Source: Acidobacteriota bacterium
GTDB taxonomy: Bacteria > Acidobacteriota > Thermoanaerobaculia > UBA5066
Assembly: GCA_016716715.1 (NCBI GenBank)
Contig: JADJVE010000008.1
Location: 42,501 to 106,500 of the forward strand
Reading direction: 5' to 3'
DNA: 64,000 bases
Notes under the pieces: generated by a model
What the model was told of the DNA's origin: nothing
Databases searched by the model: none
What the model saw: the letters and a program-made list of their open reading frames with translations, nothing else
In this document: positions 33,113-43,076 of the stretch, one piece after another
How the letters are laid out: the number at the start of each line of letters is the position of its first letter
Position numbering within the stretch: position 1 is the first letter of the stretch
Program-made: the position numbers and the translations under genes

Positions 33113-34774
33113 CTACTCGACTCGAACGCTTGTCGTTCCGACCCCGACGCGGTTCGAGGCGACGTCCCGCACGGTCGCCACGAACCGCATGTTGCCGGTT
33201 CCCGACTTGAACTCGCCGCGGTAGACGAAGGGTTCCCTCCCGGAGGCCGCGAGGATCTCGGGCGTCACGACGATCTCCTGCCGCTGGGTGACGGGCGCCG
33301 AGCGCGCTCCGGTGTCCTCGACCGCCGCGAGGCCGATCTCGACGACGGCCTTCTTCTTACCGCCTTCGTCGAGGAACGTGAGCGCCGAGACGGGGACGAC
33401 GACCGCGAACGGGACGAGGCGGCGCCCCATGCCGCCGCCCTTCCTGGGCGCGTCCGTCCGGACCGCCACCGCGAAGTCGCCGGCCGCGTCGGGGGTGATG
33501 AGCGCCAGTTCGAGCCGGTCGCGTGCGGCCTGTGCGGCCGTCAGCGGCGCGAAGCCGCGGCGCGTCCGAAGGGTCACGCCGGGGCGCGTCGTCCGGAGCT
33601 TCACGTCGTGCGTGGGCTTCTTCGCGTTGAGGGACGCGAGGGTGACGCCGACGGAGTAGTAGCTCCCGGATTCGCGGTAGATGCGGTCGAGCGAGGGCGC
33701 GAAGACGTTCCGGTTCTCGACGAGGACCCCACCCGTCTCGTCCGCGAAGCCCGCGAGGATCTCGCGCCGGTTCGAGTTCGCGAGGAAGGGGTCGATCGCG
33801 GGCGGGTCGGACTCGGAGGCGTCGCCGCCCGCCACGAGTCCGAGCGCGTCGATCGCGTGGAGCGTGATCCCGGCGCGGTTCGCGGACTCGAGGACGGCCC
33901 GGTACTGGGGCAGGACGTCGTAGTCGAACTGGTTCAGGGCGGTCCCGCCGAGGGCCTGCGCGAAGCTCTGGCCCGGGCGCAGCTCCATGCCGTGCGACAC
34001 GTAGAGGAGAACGCGCTTTCCCGAGCGCGCCGCGAGCGCGTCGACGGTCCGGCGGAACTCGTCGAGCGTGCCCTTGTCGCGCGCCCACGCCTGCGCCCCC
34101 CAGGTCCGCACGATGGAGTCGCGCGCGGCCTGCCCCTGGATCGAAACCGGGGAGTAGCGCCGGGCTTCCCGGATCGCCTGGCGATACTGCGTGTCCCAGT
34201 AGAGCCCGCGCGGGGGGAGCTTTTCGAGCTTCGAGAGGCCGAGGAGGAGATCCTCCTTCGAGCTCGTGAAGGGCACGAAGACGCGGGTCGAGATGTTGTA
34301 CGCGAGAAGCGCCATCGAGTCGGACGGCGTGAGGCGCGTGACGAAGTCGCGCAGCCCCTCGATGACGCGCTTCCTCTCGAACGGCATCAGGTGCTCGTCG
34401 TCGAAGAAGGCGAGGAACTGGCGGGGGACCCAGCGCGTGTCGCCGGCGCGCGTCGTCTCGAGGACGACGTCGGGCGACGCGTTCGCGAGATCCGGGCCGT
34501 GGACCTGCCCGGCGTCGATGCGGGCGAAATAGTCGGGCGCGTGCGGGATGCCGTCCACGATGACCGTGATCTCGCCCTTCGAGAGGTCCGTCACGGGTTC
34601 GCCGCCCTTGCCGGTCGCGACGACGTCGAGGTCCATCACCGTGACGTCCACGGCCGCGCGGACGCCCTCGCGGAGAAGGGACGGGGGCTCGGGCTGCTGG
34701 GCGGCGGCGACCACGGCGAGCGCGGCGGCGAGGACGGCGGCGCCCGAGCGCCGGAAACGGACGGATGGGGTCAT
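33113..34774 (-). CDS. Secreted VWFA-related domain protein
   Basis: A 553-residue protein with a signal peptide (about 1-25). The first half reads like the VWFA-related domain found in Acidobacteriota: 'AVDVTVMDLDVVATGKGGEP', 'VIVDGIPHAPDYF', then 'FLAFFDDEHLMPFERKRVIE'. The usual MIDAS DxSxS is replaced by DDEH, so metal-dependent ligand binding of the classical kind is doubtful. Later segments ('ESGSYYSVGVTLASLNAKKP', 'TRPGVTLRTRRGFAPL') are also typical of this family. The ATG shares a base with the stop of the preceding gene (TGATG). Last gene of a three-gene operon. Confidence 0.75.
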   Translation of the reverse strand: MTPSVRFRRSGAAVLAAALAVVAAAQQPEPPSLLREGVRAAVDVTVMDLDVVATGKGGEPVTDLSKGEITVIVDGIPHAPDYFARIDAGQVHGPDLANASPDVVLETTRAGDTRWVPRQFLAFFDDEHLMPFERKRVIEGLRDFVTRLTPSDSMALLAYNISTRVFVPFTSSKEDLLLGLSKLEKLPPRGLYWDTQYRQAIREARRYSPVSIQGQAARDSIVRTWGAQAWARDKGTLDEFRRTVDALAARSGKRVLLYVSHGMELRPGQSFAQALGGTALNQFDYDVLPQYRAVLESANRAGITLHAIDALGLVAGGDASESDPPAIDPFLANSNRREILAGFADETGGVLVENRNVFAPSLDRIYRESGSYYSVGVTLASLNAKKPTHDVKLRTTRPGVTLRTRRGFAPLTAAQAARDRLELALITPDAAGDFAVAVRTDAPRKGGGMGRRLVPFAVVVPVSALTFLDEGGKKKAVVEIGLAAVEDTGARSAPVTQRQEIVVTPEILAASGREPFVYRGEFKSGTGNMRFVATVRDVASNRVGVGTTSVRVE

Positions 34775-36210
34775 CAGAGCTGGAGGATCTCGCGCAGCAT
34801 CGACGCGTCGCGGGCGACGAGCTGGGGAAGTTCGGCGCGCGCGGAGAGCGCCACGACCTGGTCCGAGAGCTTCGGATCCTCGGTCGTCCACTCGTGCCCG
34901 ATCTGCTCCGACGGCGCGATCTGCTTGGCGAGAAAGATCAGCTGTTCGGCGGCCGGGCTGCGCGAGGCGACCCGTCCGCTCGAGCCGAGGACGTCCTCGA
35001 CCGCCTGCGGGAGGTTCAGCTTCCGGGCCAGCACGCGGCCGGCGGCCGCGCGGAAGCGCGAGAGCGCCCCGATGCGGATCGGGCCGGGCGGGAAGGGCAC
35101 GGAGATCAGCAGCTTGAGGAGCTCGTAGCTGCCGAGCGGCTCGAGGAGGCCGAGCGTATAGGCCTCCTCGCGGGGAATGTCCGTTCCCTCGGCGAGATGG
35201 GAGGCGGCCACCGCGGTGGACAGCGCCGCCCGGCGGATGACGCGCTCCATCTTCTCCTCGGACGGGACCTTCGGGGTGGACGGGTCCGCGAGGAGGCCCA
35301 CGAACCGCCGGAGCGCGGCGTTCCCGAGGACGCCGGCGGCCTCGCGGCAGGTCCGCACGAGCTCGGTGCTCTCGGTGCGCAGCGCGTTCGCGAGGTAGAG
35401 GAGGTCGATCGTGAGAAACGGGTCGAGCGCCGCGACCTGCACGATCCGCTCGGGATCGCCGCCCTCGTCGAGCGCGCTCTTCAGCATGACGGCGGTGTCG
35501 TCGTACACCGGGAAGAGGCGCGACGGCTCGCGCAGGCGCTTGTGGACGCGGTTCGCGAAGGACGTGAAGCCCTGGTACGACTCCTTGAGCTGGGCGGGGG
35601 ACGGCGTTTCGCCGGGGAGGCCCTCGAGGATCTCCCAGAACATCGCCGCGAGGCTCTCGGCCTTGAACTCGCGCTCCCAGCGCGCGCCCGTCTCGTCGCT
35701 CCCGGCCGCCGTGCCGACGTTCACGCGCGAGTCGTCGACCGACTTGGCGCCGTGGAACGCGAGAACCTGGCCGCGGAGGGAGAGGTGGATCCGGATGAGG
35801 TCCTCGATCTTGAAGAGCGGGTCGAACTCGAACGACGCGCCCGCCCAGTGGAAGAGGTCGAGCAGGACCTTCATCGCGAGGCCCTCGACGGCCTCGGCGA
35901 GCTTTTCGCGCGGGAGGAGGTTGCGCTCGAGGATGAGGCGCGTGAGGTTCCGGCCCGTCGCGAAGCTCTCGGCGAGGAGCTCGAAGACGACCGGCTCGGT
36001 CAGGACCTTGCGGCGCGTCAGGAAGACGCCGAGGCGCTCGTTAGGGAGCGACGAGGAGACGAAGACGATCGCGCCGCCCTTGAGGTCGATCGTGCGCACG
36101 ACCTCGCCGCGCCAGACCGTGACGCGTCCCGACAGGGCGTTGATCTCGAGCCACTGCAGGAGGTCGGCGAGCGAGAAGGTGTCGAGGTTGCCGCTGAGCG
36201 TGCGTGCCAC
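34774..36210 (-). CDS. DUF4388 (PATAN) plus HDOD domain protein
   Basis: A 478-residue cytoplasmic protein. Residues about 3-140 carry the DUF4388/PATAN pattern ('LSGNLDTFSLADLLQWLEIN', 'LSGRVTVWRGEVVRTIDLKG', 'ERLGVFLTRRKVLTEP'), a module linked to signalling and gliding or two-component systems. The second half resembles an HDOD domain ('AALDPFLTIDLLYLANAL', 'TAVAASHLAEGTDIPREEAY'). Regulation of the operon's secreted partners or of surface behaviour is conceivable but not shown. GTG at 36210 begins just before the domain. It lies 47 nt after the third GWxTD gene. Confidence 0.75.
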   Translation of the reverse strand: MARTLSGNLDTFSLADLLQWLEINALSGRVTVWRGEVVRTIDLKGGAIVFVSSSLPNERLGVFLTRRKVLTEPVVFELLAESFATGRNLTRLILERNLLPREKLAEAVEGLAMKVLLDLFHWAGASFEFDPLFKIEDLIRIHLSLRGQVLAFHGAKSVDDSRVNVGTAAGSDETGARWEREFKAESLAAMFWEILEGLPGETPSPAQLKESYQGFTSFANRVHKRLREPSRLFPVYDDTAVMLKSALDEGGDPERIVQVAALDPFLTIDLLYLANALRTESTELVRTCREAAGVLGNAALRRFVGLLADPSTPKVPSEEKMERVIRRAALSTAVAASHLAEGTDIPREEAYTLGLLEPLGSYELLKLLISVPFPPGPIRIGALSRFRAAAGRVLARKLNLPQAVEDVLGSSGRVASRSPAAEQLIFLAKQIAPSEQIGHEWTTEDPKLSDQVVALSARAELPQLVARDASMLREILQL

Positions 36211-36257
36211 GTGTGGACCAATCTTGACACGAACGCGCGAACCGGCGCCGGGACGGG

Positions 36258-37325
36258 TCAGGAGCCCGTGCGGAGGAGCCGGGCGGCCCTCTGGAGCGAG
36301 ATCATCTCGCGGGCGTCCTTCTGGAAGACGGCGTCCCCGTAGCCCTTTTTCGAGATGAAACGGTAGCGGAGCTCCTGGAAGGGCAGCCCCTTCGGGACGC
36401 GATCCTGGCGGTAGTACCAGATCTCGACGTCGCCCTCGATGTCGCCGGGGGTCACCTCCCCGCGGGAGTTCGTCGGAACGCGCACGATCGCGGCGCCGCC
36501 CGTCGGGCTCGAGACGATCTGCGGCGCGGTCGTCTTGAGGTATGTCATCGGATCCTCCGACCGGAGGAGAGGCGAGCGGCCCACGTACGACGGAGGGCCG
36601 AGGACGAGGAGGACGCGGCCCCGGTCCGAGAGCGAGCCGCGCGTCGTCTCCGTCGAGAAGTGCGCCTCGGCGTACTGCACGCGCCGGTAGAACTCGCGCT
36701 CGGCCTCGTTGTCGGGCGTGGCGGGGTCCGGGTCGAACTTCTTCCAGAACCGGAAGACCCACTCCCGCCGCGCGGCGTCGTCCCCGAGCGCCGCGAACTC
36801 CTTCTTCTCGGGTTCCGTCAGGAGGAAGGAGACCGCGGTGGCGGGCCACGCCGGGTCGCCCGTGTACTGGGGGACCGTCCCTTCGTCCGGCAGAGTCGTG
36901 CCGAGGCCGGGGAGCCCGGGCGGCGGCGGCGCCGGGTTGCGCCTCTCGGCGGCCGTGCGCTGGGCGTCGAAGAAGATGCAGTAGCTCTTCGGGTACGCGC
37001 CCGGGTCGATGGTGGCCTCGGGCTGGAACTCGAAGTAGCGCGCGAGCTCCTGGCGCGCGCGGGCCTCGTCCTTCCTTTCCCACGCGACGGCCGCCGCGTA
37101 GAAGTGGTAGACGGGGAGGATCTTCGGCACGGCCGCCTCGCGCCCGGGCGCGGCGGCCAGTTCGAGGAGGCGCCGGAGAGCGGCGTCCGCCTCGTCCCAC
37201 CGCTTCTCCTTGTAGGCTTTCTTCGCCTCGAGGAGCGAGAGGAGGAGGGGATCCTCCGCGGCGCGCGAGGGGATCGCGGCGAGGAGGGCTGCGAGAAGGA
37301 GCGCCGGGAGACGACGGAGGGCCAC
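36258..37325 (-). CDS. Secreted GWxTD-domain protein, third member, with TPR-like N-terminus
   Basis: A 355-residue protein with a signal peptide (about 1-21) and a helical TPR-like region (about 25-115, '[20 protein letters not shown]', '[19 protein letters not shown]'). The GWxTD-type domain comes last (about 155-345): '[20 protein letters not shown]', '[20 protein letters not shown]' and the closing motif '[17 protein letters not shown]'. The order of domains is thus opposite to the other two GWxTD proteins here. GTG at 37325 gives a clean signal peptide. First gene of the operon with the DUF4388 and VWFA genes; it starts 37 bp from the divergent mutase gene. Confidence 0.7.
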   Translation of the reverse strand: MALRRLPALLLAALLAAIPSRAAEDPLLLSLLEAKKAYKEKRWDEADAALRRLLELAAAPGREAAVPKILPVYHFYAAAVAWERKDEARARQELARYFEFQPEATIDPGAYPKSYCIFFDAQRTAAERRNPAPPPPGLPGLGTTLPDEGTVPQYTGDPAWPATAVSFLLTEPEKKEFAALGDDAARREWVFRFWKKFDPDPATPDNEAEREFYRRVQYAEAHFSTETTRGSLSDRGRVLLVLGPPSYVGRSPLLRSEDPMTYLKTTAPQIVSSPTGGAAIVRVPTNSRGEVTPGDIEGDVEIWYYRQDRVPKGLPFQELRYRFISKKGYGDAVFQKDAREMISLQRAARLLRTGS

Positions 37326-37349
37326 TTGGGAACCTCTGCCGGACCAGCT

Positions 37350-37355
37350 TAGCAT
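37350..37355 (+). promoter_or_regulatory. -10 box TAGCAT, predicted leaderless start of the mutase gene
   Basis: TAGCAT ends 7 nt before the ATG at 37363. A -35-like TTGGGA lies 18 nt upstream of the box (37326-37331). No Shine-Dalgarno sequence. Confidence 0.45.
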
Positions 37356-37362
37356 CGGCCTC

Positions 37363-38943
37363 ATGAGCGACTCCAGCGTCACGACCACCTCCGGCCTCCC
37401 CGTGAAAGCTGCTTACGGCCCCGCGGACGTGCCGGCCGGCTGGGATCCCGGAAAGCCCGGCGCGGCGCCGTTCACGCGCGGCACGCTGCCCGGCGGCTAT
37501 CGCACGAAGCTCTGGACGATGCGGCAGTACGCGGGCTTCTCGAGCGCGAAGGAATCCAACCGCCGGTACCGCTTCCTGCTCGACCGCGGCCAGAGCGGCC
37601 TCTCCGTCGCGTTCGACCTCCCGACGCAGATCGGCTACGACTCGGACCACGCGCTCGCGCGCGGCGAGGTCGGCAAGGTCGGCGTTCCGATCGCGTCGCT
37701 CGAGGACATGGAGACGCTGCTCGACGGGATCCCGCTGGACGCCGTGTCGATCTCGATGACGATCAACGCGACCGCGTCGATCCTGCTTTCGCTCCTGCTC
37801 GCCGTCGCGAAGGGGAGGGGCACGCCGTGGGCGAGGCTCTCCGGCACGATCCAGAACGACATCCTCAAGGAGTACGCGGCCCGCGGCACGTATGCCTTCC
37901 CGCCGAAGCCCTCGATGCGGCTCGTTACGGACGTCTTCGCGTTCTGCCAGAAGGAAGTTCCGCGCTGGAACACGATCTCGATCTCCGGCTACCACATCCG
38001 CGAGGCGGGCTCGACGGCGGTCCAGGAGGTTGCGTTCACGCTCGCGGACGGCCTCGAGTACCTGACGGCCGCGCGGGAGGCGGGCCTCGATCCCGCCGCC
38101 ATCGCGCCGCGCCTGTCGTTCTTCTTCAACGTCCACAACGATTTTCTAGAGGAGATCGCGAAGTTCCGCGCGGCCCGCACCCTGTGGGCGCGCCTCGTCG
38201 GGGAGCGCTTCGGCGTGACGGACCCGCGCGCGGCCGCCCTGCGCTTCCACACGCAGACGGCCGGCTCGACGCTGACCGCGCAGCAGCCCGAGGTGAACGT
38301 CGTCCGCGTCGCGATCCAGGCGCTCGCGGCTGTGCTCGGGGGCACGCAGTCCCTCCACACGAACGGCAAGGACGAGGCGCTGTCGCTGCCCACGGAGGAT
38401 TCGGCGCTCCTCGCGCTCCGGACGCAGCAGGTCATCGCGCACGAGACGGGCGTCGCGCGCGTCGCGGACCCGCTCGGCGGCTCGTGGGCCGTCGAGGCTC
38501 TCACGGCCGGCATCGTCGCCGAGGCCGGCGCGCTCATCGCCCGGATCGACGGGATGGGCGGCGCCCTCAAGGCGATCGAAGCCGGCTTCTACCAGCGCGA
38601 GATCCAGGACGCGGCCTACCGCGCGCAGCGCGCGATCGAGGACAAGGAGCAGATCGTCGTCGGCGTGAACGAGTTCACCGTGGCCGAGGAACGGCCGATT
38701 CCGACGCTCGTGATCGACCCGGCCGTCGAGACGGACCAGGTGGCGCGGCTCAGGGCGCTCAGGGCCCGGCGCGACGGCGCGGCCGCGGCCCGGCTGCAGA
38801 AGGCCGTGGCCGACGCGGCGCGCGAGGGCCGCAACCTCCTGCCGCCGATCGTCGAGGCCGTCTCGGGCCTCGTGACGCTCGGTGAGGTCGTGGACGCGCT
38901 GCGTTCCGTGTTCGGCGAGCACCGCGAAAGCGCCGGCTGGTAG
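37363..38943 (+). CDS. Methylmalonyl-CoA mutase, large (catalytic) subunit without B12 domain
   Basis: A 526-residue TIM-barrel subunit of an adenosylcobalamin-dependent acyl-CoA mutase. Y56 (in RQYAGF) and R174 (in KEYAARGTY) are spaced 118 residues apart exactly as Tyr89 and Arg207 of the Propionibacterium enzyme. These residues hold the methylmalonyl carboxylate; isobutyryl-CoA and hydroxyisobutyryl-CoA mutases differ there. The substrate is therefore probably (R)-methylmalonyl-CoA, interconverted with succinyl-CoA. The C-terminal cobalamin-binding domain is missing, so a separate small subunit must be encoded elsewhere; none is in the window. Confidence 0.88.
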   Translation: MSDSSVTTTSGLPVKAAYGPADVPAGWDPGKPGAAPFTRGTLPGGYRTKLWTMRQYAGFSSAKESNRRYRFLLDRGQSGLSVAFDLPTQIGYDSDHALARGEVGKVGVPIASLEDMETLLDGIPLDAVSISMTINATASILLSLLLAVAKGRGTPWARLSGTIQNDILKEYAARGTYAFPPKPSMRLVTDVFAFCQKEVPRWNTISISGYHIREAGSTAVQEVAFTLADGLEYLTAAREAGLDPAAIAPRLSFFFNVHNDFLEEIAKFRAARTLWARLVGERFGVTDPRAAALRFHTQTAGSTLTAQQPEVNVVRVAIQALAAVLGGTQSLHTNGKDEALSLPTEDSALLALRTQQVIAHETGVARVADPLGGSWAVEALTAGIVAEAGALIARIDGMGGALKAIEAGFYQREIQDAAYRAQRAIEDKEQIVVGVNEFTVAEERPIPTLVIDPAVETDQVARLRALRARRDGAAAARLQKAVADAAREGRNLLPPIVEAVSGLVTLGEVVDALRSVFGEHRESAGW

Positions 38944-39257
38944 GGGCGAAGGCCCGCAAAATCGCGTCAAACAGGCATTTTTCCGAGGGTTTTCAGCGTG
39001 TGAGCGCGATCAAACCCGCATGGTGAGCCGACTTCGCCCTGTGTAATTCGCCAGAACCGGCCCGCCATGCGGCTTCGCGTCGGCCTCACAGAGGCATTAC
39101 GCGGCAAACCCCAACATTCGCAGCAGTTTGGCCGTTGCACAGGAATCCGTGCAGGATTTGCGAACTCAGCGAAGGACGGGGGAGCGCCCTCTTTTGCACA
39201 TCGAAATCCACAGGAGAATTCACAGATCCTCTGAGGATCTCCGCAACCTCTTCGAAC
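38944..39257. other. Intergenic region with RNA-like base pairing
   Basis: 314 bp without a convincing gene and less GC-rich than its flanks. Two long-range pairings are visible: CCGCATGG (39016-39023) with CCATGCGG (39065-39072), and GTGAGCCGAC (39023-39032) with GTCGGCCTCAC (39079-39089, one bulged base). They interlock like a pseudoknot or represent alternative folds. A near-perfect 17-nt palindrome at 39224-39240 lies just past the end of tdk and may act as a weak terminator. It could encode a small RNA on either strand; I recognise no known family. Confidence 0.3.
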
Positions 39258-39860
39258 TCAATCGGTTGAAGAGCCGTCCGGGAAGGGCAGCTTGCCCTCC
39301 GCGCTCGCGACGCCGGGCTCGAAACAGCGCCGGCAGCGGGCCTCGTAGAGACCGGCGGCCCCGACGACGACGCGCTCGGTGGACTCGACGAGGCGCTGCG
39401 TGCGGCTCGCGGGCTGGCCGCAGCGGACGCAGATCGCGCGCGTCTTCGTGACCTCCTCGGCGGCGGCCATCAGCGCCGGCATCGGCTCGAACGGGCGGCC
39501 GAGGTAGTCCTGGTCGAGGCCCGCGATGATCACGCGCTTGCCGAGGTCGGCGAGACGCGAGACGACCTCGACGATCGCGGCGTCGAAGAACTGCGCCTCG
39601 TCGATCCCGACGACTTCGGTGCGCGCGTCGGTCTTCGCGAGGACCTCGGCCGAGGTCGAGACGGCAACGGCGACGAGACGCAGGCCGCCGTGCGAGACGA
39701 CCTCCATCTCGGCGTATCGGTCGTCGATCACGGGCTTGAAGGCCTGAACGCGGCGGCGCGCGATCTGCGCGCGCGTGAGGCGGCGGATGAGCTCCTCGGA
39801 CTTTCCCGAGAACATCGAGCCGCAGATGACTTCGATCGAACCGATTCCAGGAGGCGTCAT
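39258..39860 (-). CDS. tdk: Thymidine kinase, type II
   Basis: A 200-residue enzyme that phosphorylates thymidine with ATP in pyrimidine salvage. Visible are the P-loop '[11 protein letters not shown]' (14-24), the 'DEAQFF' Walker B/catalytic region, the lasso segment 'PASRTQRLV', and zinc-binding pairs CVRC and CRRC. The ATG overlaps the nth stop by 4 nt (ATGA), so tdk is translated from an nth-tdk message. Confidence 0.93.
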   Translation of the reverse strand: MTPPGIGSIEVICGSMFSGKSEELIRRLTRAQIARRRVQAFKPVIDDRYAEMEVVSHGGLRLVAVAVSTSAEVLAKTDARTEVVGIDEAQFFDAAIVEVVSRLADLGKRVIIAGLDQDYLGRPFEPMPALMAAAEEVTKTRAICVRCGQPASRTQRLVESTERVVVGAAGLYEARCRRCFEPGVASAEGKLPFPDGSSTD

Positions 39861-40522
39861 TTTCTCTTCTTCTTTTTCTCGACGCCGATCTTCGGGCAGA
39901 TGTCGGCGAGGGTGCAGAGGTCGCACTTCGGCCGCTGCGAGGCGCAGATGCGGCGGCCGTGGAGGATGAGGGCGTGGCTGATCCACGTCCAGCGTTTCTC
40001 GGGGACTTTCCGGTTCAGGTCCTGCTCGACCTTCACGGGGTCGGCGTTCTTCGTCCACCCGAGCCGCCGCGCGAGGCGGCCGACGTGCGTGTCCACGACG
40101 ACGCCGTCCGGCGTCGCCCACACGTTGCCGAGGACGACGTTCGCCGTCTTGCGCCCGACGCCCGGCAGGGCGTGGAGCTCGGCCATCGTGCGCGGGACCT
40201 CGCCGCCGTGCTTCTCGACGAGCGCCTTCGCCATCCCGCGGAGGGACTTCGCCTTCGCGTTGAAGAAGCCGGTGGAGCGGATGACCTCCTCGAGGGCGCC
40301 GGGCGGCGCGGCGGCGAGGGCCGCCGCGTCGGGAAAGCGCCGGAAGAGCTCTGGCGTCACGCTGTTCACGCGCGCGTCCGTGCACTGCGCCGAGAGGATC
40401 GTCGCCGCGAGAAGCTCGAGCGGACGCCCGAAGTCCAGCGAGCAGCCCGCGTCCCCGTAGAGGTGCTCGAGGCGGGCGAGCGTCTCGGGCACGGGCGCGG
40501 GAGGAGATTTCTTCGAGGGCAT
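39857..40522 (-). CDS. nth: Endonuclease III, DNA glycosylase/AP lyase
   Basis: A 221-residue base-excision repair enzyme. The helix-hairpin-helix '[15 protein letters not shown]' contains catalytic K125, and D144 sits in 'VDTHVGRL'. The C-terminal 4Fe-4S loop has C193-x6-C200-x2-C203-x5-C209, the exact Nth spacing. The Lys-rich tail is unusual but short. ATG at 40522 gives a short basic N-terminus, whose first codons include CTCGAAGAAATC, also found in two other genes here. Confidence 0.94.
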   Translation of the reverse strand: MPSKKSPPAPVPETLARLEHLYGDAGCSLDFGRPLELLAATILSAQCTDARVNSVTPELFRRFPDAAALAAAPPGALEEVIRSTGFFNAKAKSLRGMAKALVEKHGGEVPRTMAELHALPGVGRKTANVVLGNVWATPDGVVVDTHVGRLARRLGWTKNADPVKVEQDLNRKVPEKRWTWISHALILHGRRICASQRPKCDLCTLADICPKIGVEKKKKRK

Positions 40523-40530
40523 GGGGCCGG

Positions 40531-40536
40531 AGGATA
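40531..40536 (-). promoter_or_regulatory. -10 box TATCCT, predicted leaderless start of nth
   Basis: On the minus strand TATCCT ends 8 nt before the nth ATG. Only 32 bp separate the divergent start codons, so control of both genes must be compact. Confidence 0.35.
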
Positions 40537-40554
40537 TGCCAAGATTCGCGCACT

Positions 40555-42231
40555 TTGAGATCGCACGCACGCCTCCCGAGACCCCTTCCGTCCTTGCTCA
40601 TCGCCGCTCTTCTCGCCGGTGCTCTCTCCGCGTCGGCCGAGCGCGTGACCGTCACGATTCTCCAGACGACGGATCTGCACGGCCACCTCCTCCCGTGGGA
40701 CTACCAGCGCGCGCAGCCCGCGGACGACGGTCTCGCCCGCGTCGCGACGCGCGTCGCCGCGATCCGCAAGGAGACGCCGAACGTCCTCCTTCTCGACGCG
40801 GGCGACACCATTCAGGGCACGCCGATCGAGTTCCTGCACGCGAAGGATCCCTCGAAGGGCGCCGATCCCATGGCGGAAGCGATGAGCGCGATGCGCTACG
40901 ACGCGATGTCGGTCGGGAACCACGAGTTCAACTTCGGCCTCGCGGTCCTGCGCAAGGCGCAGAAGGAGTCCTCGTTCCCGTGGCTGTCGTCCAACACGCG
41001 CAACGTCGCGGACGGTTCGGCCGCGTTTCCCGAGTACCTGGTCAAGACCGTCGCCGGGGTCCGCATCGGGATCCTCGGCCTCACGACCCCGAACATTCCG
41101 AACTGGGAGCCCGCACGAAATCGCCCCGGCCTGCGCTGGGAGGATCCCGTGGACGCGGCCGCGCGCCTCGTGCCCGTTCTGCGCGGCAGGGAGAAGTGCG
41201 ATTTCGTCGTCGCGCTGATCCACAGCGGCCCCGAGGTCGACCTGAAGACGGGCGAGCCGGACGGCACCGAGGACGAGAACCGCGTCGCGGCGCTCTCGAA
41301 GGTGCCCGGCATCGACCTCCTCCTCACGGGCCACACGCACCGGCGGATCCCGCTCACGCGGCTGAACGGCGTCGCGATGATCCAGCCGGGCCGCTGGGGC
41401 GACGTCCTCGCCCGCGTGGACGTCGTGTTCGAGAAATCCGGGAAGCGCGTGAAGGTAGCGGACCTGACGGCGTCGCTCCTGCCGTCGGACGCGTCCGTCG
41501 CGACGGACCCGGCCGTGGCGGCGATCGCGGCGCCCCACGACGCGGCCGCGCGCGCCTACATGGAAACCGTCGTCGCGACCGCCGAAGAGGACTTTCCGGG
41601 CGCGCGGGCCAGGCTCGAGGACACGGCGCTCCTCGACTTCGTGAACGACACGATGCGCGAGGCAACCGGCGCGGACCTCGCGATGACGTCGCTCCTCCCC
41701 GGGCGCTCCGAGGGGTTCAAGAAGGGTCCGATCAAGGTCCGCAACGTCTACGCGCTCTACCCGTACGAGAACCAGCTCGTCGAGATCGAGGTGGACGGGG
41801 CCACGCTCAAGGCCTGCCTCGAGCACGCCGCCGAGTTCTACGGCGCCGCTCAGTGGACGGACGGCAAGCTCGTCCTGACGCCGAAGGAAAAGATGATCCC
41901 GTACAACTTCGACGTCGTGCAGGGGGCGACCTACCGCATCGACCCGACGGCGCCCGTCGGCTCGCGCGTGAAGGCGCTGGCGTACAAGGGGCGACCCGTC
42001 CAGCCTTCCGACCGGTTCACGCTCGCCGTGAACGCCTACCGCGCCCAGGGCTCGGGCGGGTACAAGGCGCTCAAGGGCGCGAAGGTCGTCAAGGAGTTCC
42101 CCGACGAGATCCGCGAGCTCCTCATCGATCGGCTGAAGAAGCTCGGCACCGTGCGCCCGCAGACGGACCACAACTGGGTCGTCGCGCCGGATGCCGCCTG
42201 GGCTCCCGAGGCGCCCAGGAGAGCGCCTTAG
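40555..42231 (+). CDS. Secreted 5'-nucleotidase / cyclic-nucleotide phosphodiesterase family protein
   Basis: A 558-residue periplasmic metallophosphoesterase of the UshA/CpdB family. A signal peptide (1-28) precedes the binuclear metal site: D40-x-H42 in '[11 protein letters not shown]', 'LDAGDTIQG', 'GNHEFNFG' and '[12 protein letters not shown]'. The C-terminal 5'-nucleotidase domain begins around 360 and includes '[20 protein letters not shown]' and the nucleotide-stacking region near '[18 protein letters not shown]'. It frees nucleosides and phosphate from nucleotides. The TTG start at 40555 is the only codon giving a complete signal peptide. Confidence 0.88.
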   Translation: MRSHARLPRPLPSLLIAALLAGALSASAERVTVTILQTTDLHGHLLPWDYQRAQPADDGLARVATRVAAIRKETPNVLLLDAGDTIQGTPIEFLHAKDPSKGADPMAEAMSAMRYDAMSVGNHEFNFGLAVLRKAQKESSFPWLSSNTRNVADGSAAFPEYLVKTVAGVRIGILGLTTPNIPNWEPARNRPGLRWEDPVDAAARLVPVLRGREKCDFVVALIHSGPEVDLKTGEPDGTEDENRVAALSKVPGIDLLLTGHTHRRIPLTRLNGVAMIQPGRWGDVLARVDVVFEKSGKRVKVADLTASLLPSDASVATDPAVAAIAAPHDAAARAYMETVVATAEEDFPGARARLEDTALLDFVNDTMREATGADLAMTSLLPGRSEGFKKGPIKVRNVYALYPYENQLVEIEVDGATLKACLEHAAEFYGAAQWTDGKLVLTPKEKMIPYNFDVVQGATYRIDPTAPVGSRVKALAYKGRPVQPSDRFTLAVNAYRAQGSGGYKALKGAKVVKEFPDEIRELLIDRLKKLGTVRPQTDHNWVVAPDAAWAPEAPRRAP

Positions 42232-42232
42232 A

Positions 42233-43057
42233 TCACTTCGCCGCCGGGAACAGGTCCCACGCCCGGCTCAGGCTGAAGCCGATCTTCACGTTGTTGTCTG
42301 TCACGCCGCCGTTGTAGTCGCCGCCGATCATCTGGTCCATCGTCGTCGGCTGCGAGTTGCCCATCCAGAGCGCGAAGCGGTGGTTGAAGACCTGCTTCTC
42401 GATCGCGACGGACCACTGGCCGACCGAGTCCGGCACGTAGTCCTTCTTCGGGACGTACTCGCCCATGAGCGCGATCGTCTTCGTGACCTTGACCTGCACG
42501 ATGACGGGCACGTTCCAGACGTCCTTCTGGAACTGCGTGTTCTCGACCCAGGCGGGCGCGGCCGCGAGGGTCACGCGGTCGGCGATCGTGTACGAGACGA
42601 TCGCCTGCCCGAACCAGCTCGTCTCCTTCGGCGCGTAGGACGCCGTCCGCCAGTCGAGGCCGCCGCGCAGGCCGACGGCGAGCGGGAGCTTCGCGGTCGG
42701 CCGAAGGACCGTCGCCTTGAGCGCGAACTCGTAGTCCGCGTAGTTGTTCACGCGGTAGACCTGCACGGCGAGGTTCTTCACGGGCACGTACTCGATCCCG
42801 ATGCCGGTGGACGCGCCCGAGTCGAGGCCGAAGAGGCTGCCGCCGCCGGCGTCCTTCACGTTCTGGTTGAAACGGTGCGTGATGTACGCCTCGAACGCGC
42901 CCTTCTCGTTCGTGAGCGGCGTCGACGTCTGGACGAAGTGGTTGCCGACCGTCGTCGCGACGCCCGGCGCGTCCTCGGCGGCTGCGGGCGCGCCCCCGAA
43001 TGCGGCCAGAACCGCGGCGGCCCCGGCGGCCGCCGCACGAATTCCACGTCGCGTCAT
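42233..43057 (-). CDS. Outer-membrane beta-barrel protein, DUF5777 type
   Basis: A 274-residue protein with a signal peptide (about 1-27). 'YITHRFNQNVKDAGGGSLFG' and 'GLDSGASTGIGIEYVP' are the DUF5777 signature, followed by alternating amphipathic strands to the end. The family is an outer-membrane barrel of unknown function, often near respiratory or haem proteins. GAGGAGGG lies before the ATG. It follows the propeller gene by 19 nt in the same direction and so probably shares its transcript; it converges on the nucleotidase gene. Confidence 0.7.
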   Translation of the reverse strand: MTRRGIRAAAAGAAAVLAAFGGAPAAAEDAPGVATTVGNHFVQTSTPLTNEKGAFEAYITHRFNQNVKDAGGGSLFGLDSGASTGIGIEYVPVKNLAVQVYRVNNYADYEFALKATVLRPTAKLPLAVGLRGGLDWRTASYAPKETSWFGQAIVSYTIADRVTLAAAPAWVENTQFQKDVWNVPVIVQVKVTKTIALMGEYVPKKDYVPDSVGQWSVAIEKQVFNHRFALWMGNSQPTTMDQMIGGDYNGGVTDNNVKIGFSLSRAWDLFPAAK

Positions 43058-43076
43058 GGAGCAGCCCTCCTCGCGG

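Noticed and set aside
40521..42317. A 598-codon frame in another frame of the nucleotidase region
   Set aside because: The nucleotidase frame carries all metal-binding motifs; the alternative is Arg/Pro-rich without motifs.
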